Shown here one piece after another: positions 56,240-64,000 of a DNA stretch of 64,000 bases. The notes under the pieces were generated by a model. It was not told where the DNA came from and did not search any database. It worked only from the letters and a program-made list of their open reading frames with translations. The stretch is taken from NCBI GenBank assembly GCA_930367215.1, contig OV884056.1, forward strand, positions 49,538,308-49,602,307, read 5' to 3'. Position 1 is the stretch's first letter; every line of letters starts with the position of its first letter. The stretch is from Pollenia angustigena. Taxonomy: Eukaryota > Arthropoda > Insecta > Diptera > Polleniidae. The position numbers were made by a program, and so were the translations under genes.

Positions 56240-58107
56240 ATGATTAATTCCATGTCAAATCGACCAAGAGTGGGACACGACACCTTTCAATTTTAATGAA
56301 ATTTCGTGAGAAGCTTCCTTTTATATTTTAAGGAACATATCGATACCTTCCCATAAGAATGTATTAAGCGACATTTCTAAAATTGTGTAGGAAACAAAAA
56401 AAAAACGTCTCATTTAGTTATTTATTTGTGTATTTTATTGAGAGGAACATATTTGGAAAGCGATTTTCAGAATTCAAACCATATTTAAAAATGTGGCTTA
56501 GCATAATTTCTTTAGAGGATAATACAAATTACAGGATGCAACATTATTCCAGTGAGAAAACTTGACGGTTGATACAATTTTATTTTCTCTCTAGTTTCCT
56601 TTGCATCCATGATAGGGCAGCGAAACCCAAGCCAAAATGTGGCGCTTAACTTCTAGTATAGTTCCACATCAAAAAGTCATTTTCGAAAAAAGTGTCGCTT
56701 AATACATTCTTATGGGAAGGTATCGATATTTATATAAGCTAAAAAAAATTTTTTTCGAAAGTTATGTCATATTCAAAATGTCTTAATGTCACCGAATTAG
56801 CCGAATGTGTTGAGTTTATTTCTTCAATATCTCGAAAACTACTTAACTACCTTTTTAGTTCATATATCGACGGCTTATATTCAATACCCGCCATCCGCCA
56901 AAATACAATTTTTCAGGAGAGAGAAAAAACTGTTTCTTTCGAAAATTCTTAAGGTATGAATTAATCTTTCTTCTATAATATTTTTTAAATATGACTACTA
57001 AGTCACCCTTATAAAAAAAGTAGAACTTTTAACTCTATTCGTAGCGATATGGTTGATGTCGGGTATTGCAACTGAAATCTTCAAATATTTTTATGACGTG
57101 TAGCGGTAAATGCACAGTAATAAAAATATGTTTTTTTGCTCTAATATGTAATTTTATTAAATTAAGCATTTGTTTAACGTTTTTCTAACATAAAAGAATT
57201 GAATAACAAAACAATAACAAAAAAATAAACATAATTAAAAAAGGTAATTCAAATTGGACATTGTCACATTGCTCCTTATTACTTTGACTCCATCTGAACT
57301 AAATTATCATAAAAGTAATGATATTCTAGTGGTATAACCGGCTTCAAATCTTGAAGATGTTTCCATTTACTAGGCTGGATTGGTAACTTAGCATTATGCA
57401 AATGCATATAATTTAACTGTTAATTTAACTGTTCTGCAACCCGATAATGATGTTAAAAAATTATTAAAAGACTATGCTTGAATTACGTATTCATGTTTTT
57501 TCTATTTGTTTTTTCTATGGGAGGTGGGCGTGATCAGGTATATATTTTCAGGAGCCCATTTTACAATTATAATATTTATTGTTTGTGAAAATTGAGTTGA
57601 TGTATTAGAAATCAAGGCAGAAATCAAATTTCACACAAATGATAACGAGTGCTTAAAAATGCTATGTGCTAAAAAACAATGCCGTAGGTTAAAATTTAAT
57701 TTTCACTTTGTATGGGAGGTGGGCGTAAAAGTGGGCGATTCATTTTGATTTTTCCATTTTTTTCTTGATTCAAACAAATGCCTATGTGCCAAGTTTCATT
57801 ATCCTTCAACAACTTCTTCTATTTTTTGCCGCTCGTTCAAAAAAATCGTGCGGTTGATAGCGGTATCACAAATATTTAAAAAAAAAAGAACTTATATTAA
57901 TTTTTTTTCTGAAATTTTTGTCAGAGATAAAGCTGGCATCAGTGAACAATTTGCCATCAAAAAGTCATTTTCCAATAATTGGTGTATGGCGGGTATTGAA
58001 TATAAGCCCTCGAAATGTTCCTTATAAAATAAAAGGAACCTTCTCACCATATTTCATTAAAATCGAAAGGGGCCGTGTCCCGCTCTTGGCCGATTTGACA
58101 TTAAATT
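56240..58107. mobile_element. Inverted-ended dispersed element, 1.87 kb
   Basis: The left ATGTCAAATCGACCAAGAGT followed by GGGACACGACACC is inverted at 58040-58107 (ATGTCAAATCGGCCAAGAGC), and the match continues for about 110 bp, through TTTTAATGAAAT and GGAACATAT. A third related stretch is at 56700-56900 (TTATATTCAATACCCGCCAT). The interior TATGGGAGGTGGGCGT at 57526 and 57713 resembles dipteran DINE/SGM-type repeats. No coding region; superfamily open. Confidence 0.55.
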
Positions 58108-58130
58108 ACCCACATATAAAACATTGAAGT

Positions 58131-58387
58131 CTGGTACGTGTTTGTGCTGATAAGCCAGCAAAAATTGACGTCTAATGGCTAAAAAAATCAGTGAATGCTT
58201 AAACGCTAGTTTAGTTAAACTAAACTTAAATTTATATGTAGCTTAAACTTAACATATAGCAGCTATTGAGTTTAAGCTACATATAAATTTAAGTTTAGTT
58301 TAACTAAACTAGCGCCTAAGCATTCACTGATATTTTTAGCCATTAGACGTCAATTTTTGCTGGCTTATCAGCACAAACACGTACCAG
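58131..58387. mobile_element. Near-perfect hairpin MITE, two ~118-bp arms
   Basis: CTGGTACGTGTTTGTGCTGA and the following ~100 bp are repeated inverted with only about three mismatches around a ~20-base loop (ACATATAGCAGC). It lies within a decayed Tc1/mariner transposase gene. The target duplication is unclear. Confidence 0.85.
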
Positions 58388-58390
58388 ATT

Positions 58391-58530
58391 CGTACGACGT
58401 TGGAGGCCAATTGACAGGTATATTTCTTGTAAGCAAATTATCGCTAAATTAACGTTCCAATAAGTCGATAGTTGCATTCGCCGTTTGGCCATTCTGTTGA
58501 AACCACACATCGCCCGAATCCATCGGGTGT
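58391..58530 (-). pseudogene. Tc1/mariner transposase relic, QQDG region
   Basis: The minus strand reads MDSGDVWFQQNGQTANATID, then LLER, then FSDNLLTRNIPVNWPPTSY. It aligns with DVDDVWFQQDGATCHTARATIDLL..F..N.ISRxGPVNWPPRSCDLTP, the second catalytic region. The key D of QQDG is N here, so this copy is inactive at that site even apart from its breaks. It is cut at its C-terminal side by the hairpin MITE at 58131-58387. Confidence 0.8.
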
Positions 58531-58531
58531 G

Positions 58532-59531
58532 TTCTAGAATCCGAATCCACTCAAAAGTGAATTACTTTAGCATTTTTGGTGCTCTGCAGTTCACATCCAC
58601 AAGTTTTTATTCGTTTTCAATTAGAGTAGTAATGGGTTGGTGAAAGTAAAACGAATCGACTTTTATTCTAATATTTGATAACATTTTTGACAAAAAAATA
58701 AATTTTGTTTTTAGCTTAAAATCTCTTTATCCAATTTAATCAAAAATATATCGTTTTCTAAAGTGCAAAAGTCACTAACTTACCCTAAATTTAAAATCGA
58801 CTTTTTCATTATTTTGATGTAATTAAAGCTTATTTTTTTTTTAACGATTTTTATGTTATTTACAGACAATTTGTTTTTTTAATCGATTTAGCGATCTCAA
58901 ATTAGTTTTTTTGTTTGTTTAAAATTTTGCGATTTTTCGCGAATTTTAGCCATGTTCGCGGTAGAAGCGATTTGTTTCAGTAAGTTTTCTGATTATTTAC
59001 AGCTTTCACGATTTATAATAAATAGTAGACTTTGCTATCATGCCGATGTTAGCAAATTTTTGCCAATTTCCCCGAATTTTGCAATTTTTACCTAATTTTT
59101 TCCAAGCCTAATAGTTTTAGGGACTTTTAATCAATTATATGGCTGGTTTGAAATATTAAAAATTTACGCGATTTTTCGCTATTTGTGCAATTTTTTTGTT
59201 ATTTCCCCACATTTTGTTTTTTTTTACCGATTTAGCGATTACAAATAAATTTTAGTGTTTGTTTATAAGTTTGCAATTTTTCGCGAATTCTAGCCATGTT
59301 CGCGATAAAAGCTATTTCTTCCTGTGATTCTTTACAGCTTTCAGGATTTTAAAAAAATATTAAACATTGCTATCATGCTGCGGTTAGCAAATTAGCGATC
59401 TTTAGTCAAAAAAAAGTTTTTTCGAACAAAAACTTCGAATACACAAAAACATGCGGATTTGAGAACACCAATTTATGAATTATGCGGATTTAAAAAGTCG
59501 TTCGTTTTCAATTCGAGTCGAAACCTAGAAC
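58532..59531. mobile_element. 1.0-kb insertion with 343-bp internal duplication
   Basis: It separates two parts of one transposase gene. GTTCTAG plus a TCCGA.TC-like stretch appears inverted at the two ends. Two internal units of about 343 bp share TTTTTCGCGAATTTTAGCCA, CATGTTCGCG (58951, 59294) and TTTACAGCTTTCA. Noncoding. Ends are approximate. Confidence 0.5.
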
Positions 59532-59534
59532 ATA

Positions 59535-59787
59535 CCTGCATGTAATCCATATTTTCAAACAAGAAATCATTGCTCATGGTGCGGTAACGATCTCCATTGA
59601 CCGTTGCACGAGCTTCGGCTTCATTAAAAAAACGATGATACCACTAGCGTATAAGCCGCACCAGCACCAGATGGTGCATTTTTTATGTAATGGAGTTTGT
59701 GGGGTCTGATGTGGACTGGGGGTGACTCCATAAGCGACGATTTTGTTTATGAACAAATCTGTTAAGCCAGAATTGAGGTGTGCCCTA
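59535..59787 (-). pseudogene. Tc1/mariner transposase relic, WCGL region
   Basis: The minus-strand frame reads RAHLNSGLTDLFINKIVAYG, then PSPHQTPQTPLHKKCTIWCW, CGLYASGII and later RSMEIVTAP. This is the family segment AHFxLNGFVNKQNCRxWGxxNPxxxxxxPLHPxKCTVWCGLxAxGIIGPYFFE..G.RY..MI. It belongs with the piece at 58391-58530. The gene is cut on its N-terminal side by the MITE at 59788-60029. Confidence 0.8.
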
Positions 59788-60029
59788 CACGGAAAAAAGT
59801 TCATTTTCTAAAGCAATTAATTTCGTTTCTTAAAACAAAAAAATCCAAAATCTCAGAATAATTTCTTGATTTTAAACTTATTTTGTTCGTATTTGGGTTA
59901 ATAAAGAAACATTTAACCTAAACCAAGCCACACATACCTATTTATAATACATAGTTTTCGCTTCGACGAGAATCAGGCAAAATTATTTTGGTCCAAGCCA
60001 TATTTAGTTAATAATTCTTTCTTTCCGTG
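59788..60029. mobile_element. TA-target MITE with CACGGAAA ends
   Basis: CACGGAAAAAAGTTC (left) and CACGGAAAGAAAGAATT (inverted right), with TA on both sides (59786-59787, 60030-60031). It is inserted in the transposase relic and is related to the CACAGAAAAAATT family. Confidence 0.75.
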
Positions 60030-60031
60030 TA

Positions 60032-62307
60032 TAAAAATCACGAATTGATGCCTAATTTTCAAAGTAAATTTTAATAATTTTGTAGCGTTATTAAAGCGCA
60101 GGTCCTTTAATGTCTATCTGCCAGAGTATATTAATTACAAATGTCAAAAACTCAACACAGTATGACAGTTGGTTAAACAGCGAACCCTTTTGAGAGCCTT
60201 ATGGGGCTTGAAGTAATACTCTTCAGAAGCAGCAATGAAGGTCTTAATATGATTCTTTCTTTTAGTCTAAATGGCTCATGCAATGCCTACTACAGGAAAT
60301 GTGTCCTGTTTGTCCCTTAGACCTTAAAGATCGGTTGTCTTTAGTTTGTAACACAGTTTTTCTCCAAAGTATGTACTCTCTTTGTCAAACTGATGAGGTG
60401 GGGAAAGTCCAACAAGGAATCACGTTAACAAAGAAACACTAAAGTAATAAAATTCTCAAATCATTTTGGCAGAAAAAAACTAGTCATTTAATAAAGTAAT
60501 CTGATACAATTTAAAATCTCATGTTAATAATATGCCTCTGGTTGGTAAAAAAGCAAAATATATAATTAAACATGCTCAGCAGTTTCAGTTAATTATACGT
60601 TAAAAATTAAAACTTTGCAAGTGTGTTGGTACCTTAACTATCAAACATTTTTTCTGCATGACTAAATTTAAATTACCGTTAAAGTTAGTGACTAAGACAA
60701 AAGCTACAAATTAAAAAAAAACTAAATAAATTACAATCAAAAATAGAAGGAGGTATAAGACCATAAAACTACTTCTGAACTTTTTTTAAATGACCCCTTC
60801 AGTTCGTTTCACTAACAAATATTGCAAATGAGTGTTTATCAAAATGATTGACGTTTAAATTTGAAATTCAATTTCATTTAAAATTTAATTTTTTTTAACA
60901 TTTACTTTTTTGTTGTGTTCACGTTAATTTTATCAATTTTGTATGGCGGTGCATAAAAAATTTATTCGAAAATTTTAAATTTTATGTGTAACGAATTAGT
61001 TACAGATAAAAAAAAACATAATAAAAATAACTATAGGAAACTGAATGTCTGTCTCTCGTTTGTTACTTTATCTCGAAAAAAATGTGTTTGAATTTTTATT
61101 TATACCCAAAAAAAACTTACAAAAAAAAAAAACAGCAAAAGGGTCGTTTAGAAAAACATGTTACACGTTGATGGTTTTTTGGTTGCAGCCCACTAAAAAG
61201 TAATTTATGATGTTTTTTTCTGTTCTTCCCTTTTTTTATTTTTCAGGCAAACATACAACGAATAATAAAACCATAAACCTTGTTACTTAAAAAATGCTAA
61301 TTACTGGCGTTTTCCCTCTAAACGAAATAAAACAGAAAGATTTTGTATTGGGTTTAAAAAATTTGACATTAAAGGGAGTTTACCAAATATGTTTGCAAAA
61401 TAAATACTGTATTCGACCGAATCTATGAAAAGGTAAAGCAACTAAAGCTTTTCTAACCTGAAGGGTTAAATAGATTTAGAAGTCTGTTGTTGCAAATTTA
61501 ATATCTACTCACTACCTGTTCAACAATTTCAAATGTAAACGAGTTTGTACCTATAGAATTTTAAATGGAAAATATTTTTAAACTGAGTTTTTTTTTTGCT
61601 CAAAACTTTTCTTTACGACACTAACGTTTAAATCGTTGAACAGGCAGTTAATAAAACAAATAAAGTTCGTATACCTATATATACCTATGAGATTTTCCAC
61701 TATATTTCTGAATGTATGAATATGGCCAATATTGATATAATTTTAAAGCTTTTGAAAAGAATTTTTAGCTATTTAGCTCCCATTACATTTTTTACAATAT
61801 TTTACATCAAAATATAACGGAAGTGCACAAGGTCAATCCGTTTATTTAAATAAAAGTGTAATACAAATTTAACCGAATAACAAACACCGGCTTCGCTAAC
61901 TAAAGCTTCTCTGAATACCAATTAATACGGTAATAAGCCAACAATTATTTAAATAAAATAACGAACAAAAGAAAATCATATGCACATACACATACAGTAA
62001 TGCATAACAAGTTACCGTTATTAATGTATGTAAGTATAAGTGATTTTCATCATAAAAATAACTTAAAAGGGCCTATTCCAATCTAAGCCCTCCCCATAGT
62101 CTAGGTGGGTTAGGTGCTTATCCCAAAGGAAGTCGATTACTTCTGCAAAAATTGCTACCCTTTAGAATAACTCCCTAGTAATGAAATTGATGGATGGACT
62201 TGGAGGTATGTAAGTAAAAGCGAATTTATTTAGAAGTTCAAAATTAATTAAAACGATTAGATATTTAGATGTTAGAACTCACAAATAGTCTTGTCATATG
62301 TGATAAT
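60032..62307. other. 2.3 kb AT-rich, no gene recognised
   Basis: The stretch near 60100-60460 is less AT-rich but has no long frame. The minus strand just after the MITE (60032-60120) could hold more of the transposase N-terminus, but I cannot confirm it. Confidence 0.45.
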
Positions 62308-62424
62308 CAGCCCAAAAATGAATGAATACAAATTCCTCGGGAGTTTTTCCCCTTTTCCCATTTTTATAATTGAATTTACATAGGAAAAATGGGAGAAGGG
62401 AGGATGAAAATTCCCCGGGAGTTT
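62308..62424. mobile_element. CCCCGGG-family MITE, copy 2, rearranged
   Basis: CAGCCCAAAAATGAATGAAT, then AAATTCCTCGGG, matches the inverse of 1414-1533, as does the centre (ATAATTGAATTTACATAGG). The right arm instead reads AAAATTCCCCGGGAGTTTTG, orientation-swapped relative to copy 1, so this end is rearranged. Confidence 0.65.
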
Positions 62425-63661
62425 TGCAAAAATATTGATTTGGTACTTACCAATAAAATTTTATTATCCGTTTCTCCAACATTATTGATATTACCTTCTT
62501 TAAGCTCTTACTTTTATTTAACACAAAAAATCTCAAAATTATATCTACATTATAACATTTATGCATTATATTTTATTCACTAAGTTACTTTCCAACGTTT
62601 TTTACTCGTACATTTTATTTATTTTTATTCCACATTGACTTAAATGCCTTAAATTTAAAATTCTTTTACTTAGTAAAATTTTATGCTAATGGCAACTCTT
62701 TTTTTATTTACGCACTTATTTTGCCAACAACAACAATAAAAACTCCGCTTTTAATAAAAAAAAAAATGCACCATCACCGGCAATTTTCTTCAAATTTTAA
62801 AATGATTATCTTTAAACACAAATAACTTTTTAAAAACATTCAATTTCACTTTAATTTAAAAACACTTTAAAAGAATATTCTTTTATATTTTATTTAACAC
62901 TAACTTGGTTTAAAACAATTGACTTTTTATATTAAAATTTATTAACTAAACGCATTTCGATTAAATAAAACAACTGTTTGCGACAAAATAAGAAGAAATA
63001 ACTAAAAGAAATGGGGAATTAATAGTAAAGGGCGCGTAATAATTGCAAATGCATGTAAGTGTTTGTGTGTGCAATTGTAAAATTGAGAGTTTGGTTAGCG
63101 GTTATCATGATTTTGTTGTTGTTTAAATGGATCTCTTTAATAAATGAAGAGATTTTATTTTTTCTACTTCGGGCAAGAGTTTATGTGAGTTTCATAAATT
63201 TTTATTACTTATGCCCTCCATCACCATCATCTGACTGTGAGTATTCTAAGTTTCTCAATCCGTGTAAAACTTTTTTAAAATATATTCATGACCAAATAAA
63301 GTTTATATACTACTACAGCAGGCCGCTACATTCCGGACAAATTAACATACTATTAGCACAAAACTCACATTTGTTTTTAATTTTAAGGGTTATTTGTAAT
63401 TTTTATTAAAAGTATTACCTATATTTTTTTTTAAATAAATTCTAAAATAATATGTTATTTCTACTTACCAAAGGTGTTTATGTGTAGGTGGTTTATAGGC
63501 GATGAAAAAGTTTTCGACATGAAATTTTTTTTAGTTTTTTTTTCACCAGTAGTTGAATTCGTCTTGGAAAACAGCTTCTGAAGTAATAGGAAAAGTAAAA
63601 ATTATTTTAATATTTTTTGATTTTAAGTTTTTGCTGTTTTTACTGGAATATGAATACAAAA
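62425..63661. other. AT-rich DNA, no gene recognised
   Basis: A 116-codon plus frame at 63059-63409 has no recognised domain. AT-rich sequence with scattered ACAACAACAA tracts. Confidence 0.45.
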
Positions 63662-63840
63662 ATGTTCCGCAATCAGCTTTCCCTGGAGGAAAGAAAATTG
63701 TAATCGATTTTTATGAACCACAACATGAAAAATTGTGTTGAAAATAAGCCTGTCAGTGGTCGACCGTCAAAGCTGACCGAAAAAGAGATAATTGTCGTAT
63801 GTGGATACAAATTACGTGCGACATACGACAATTAAATAAT
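63662..63840 (+). pseudogene. Tc1-type transposase N-terminal relic
   Basis: One frame reads MFRNQLSLEERKL, a stop, SIFMNHNMKN, then CVENKPVSGRPSKLTEKEII. Tc1-group transposases begin with a LSxEERxxIIxxYE-type helix and carry a linker close to VENKPRSGRPxKLTERE before the second DNA-binding domain. Both appear in order and in one frame, with the helix-turn-helix section between them deleted. The remainder runs towards the window edge and decays. Confidence 0.6.
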
Positions 63841-64000
63841 CAACCGACGATATATTAAAAGCGTCTTTGAATAAAAAACATTGCCACAAAAAAAAAAGTC
63901 TGAACTAGAAAAACAGGTAGTGTTAATTTAAAAACAAATTATTGTGATATTTCACCATTTATGTCAGTTTGTTTAGCCATGAGTAAACTTATTACTAACA
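63841..64000. other. Window end, nothing recognised
   Basis: Short AT-rich end of the window. Confidence 0.5.

Noticed and set aside
60390..60410. CTGATGAG followed by GAAA, as in a hammerhead ribozyme core.
   Set aside because: The bases between (GTGGG) cannot form stem II and there are no flanking stems I or III. Chance match.
1..64000. A CRISPR array, bacterial operon, phage or plasmid features.
   Set aside because: Composition, SINEs, MITEs and animal-type transposases show a eukaryotic genome. No regularly spaced direct repeats of CRISPR type were seen.

Overview
The window looks like a gene-poor, transposon-rich stretch of a dipteran nuclear genome, probably a calyptrate fly (inference). 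It is strongly AT-rich, has long homopolymer runs, and contains no open frame longer than about 200 codons. It also carries dispersed repeats of the DINE-1/mini-me kind known from Diptera and decayed Tc1/mariner, hAT, piggyBac and LINE sequences. I could not support any intact host protein gene, exon set, rRNA or functional tRNA gene. Everything I can name is a mobile element or a simple or tandem repeat. All calls come from reading the sequence by eye; no database search was run.

Layout. 0-5 kb: a MITE whose second copy lies at 48.7 kb, a truncated DINE-like repeat, a hAT-like end, a CCCCGGG-ended palindromic MITE, and degenerate tandem repeats at 3.8-4.4 kb. 5.4-7.4 kb: a DNA transposon with inverted ends and a decayed protein gene. 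9-15 kb: MITEs, an internally deleted Tc1/mariner-type transposase, and a second DINE-like copy. 15-23.5 kb: a dense cluster with TTA-target elements, a hAT MITE, a tRNA-Ser-derived SINE, a piggyBac 5' end, a fold-back SINE inside an older MITE, and a 1-kb fold-back element with subterminal tandem repeats. 24-25 kb: a LINE C-terminal fragment. 25-28 kb: unassigned AT-rich DNA. 29-33 kb: a Tc1/mariner relic, then a 1.9-kb hAT element holding a DINE-like insertion. 33-37 kb: degenerate repeats.

37.9-39.4 kb: a hAT element (8-bp duplication GTTTAAAC) containing a SINE composite with two apparently identical inverted arms of about 300 bp. 42.8-44 kb: another hAT. 44.1-47.6 kb: a Tc1/mariner transposase gene split by a 2.7-kb TA-flanked insertion, which itself contains a 1.19-kb hAT. 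49.2-51 kb: a LINE reverse-transcriptase pseudogene that has lost its catalytic core and is interrupted by a MITE. 51-58 kb: MITEs, one more hAT, and an inverted-ended repeat. 58.1-60 kb: a fourth Tc1/mariner transposase relic broken by three insertions. The last kilobase has a Tc1-type N-terminal relic.

Nothing here works as an operon or pathway. The interest lies in insertion archaeology: many target-site duplications are still readable, so insertions can be ordered. Two unusual architectures stand out: inverted SINE dimers, and unrelated-looking elements that share one internal core.
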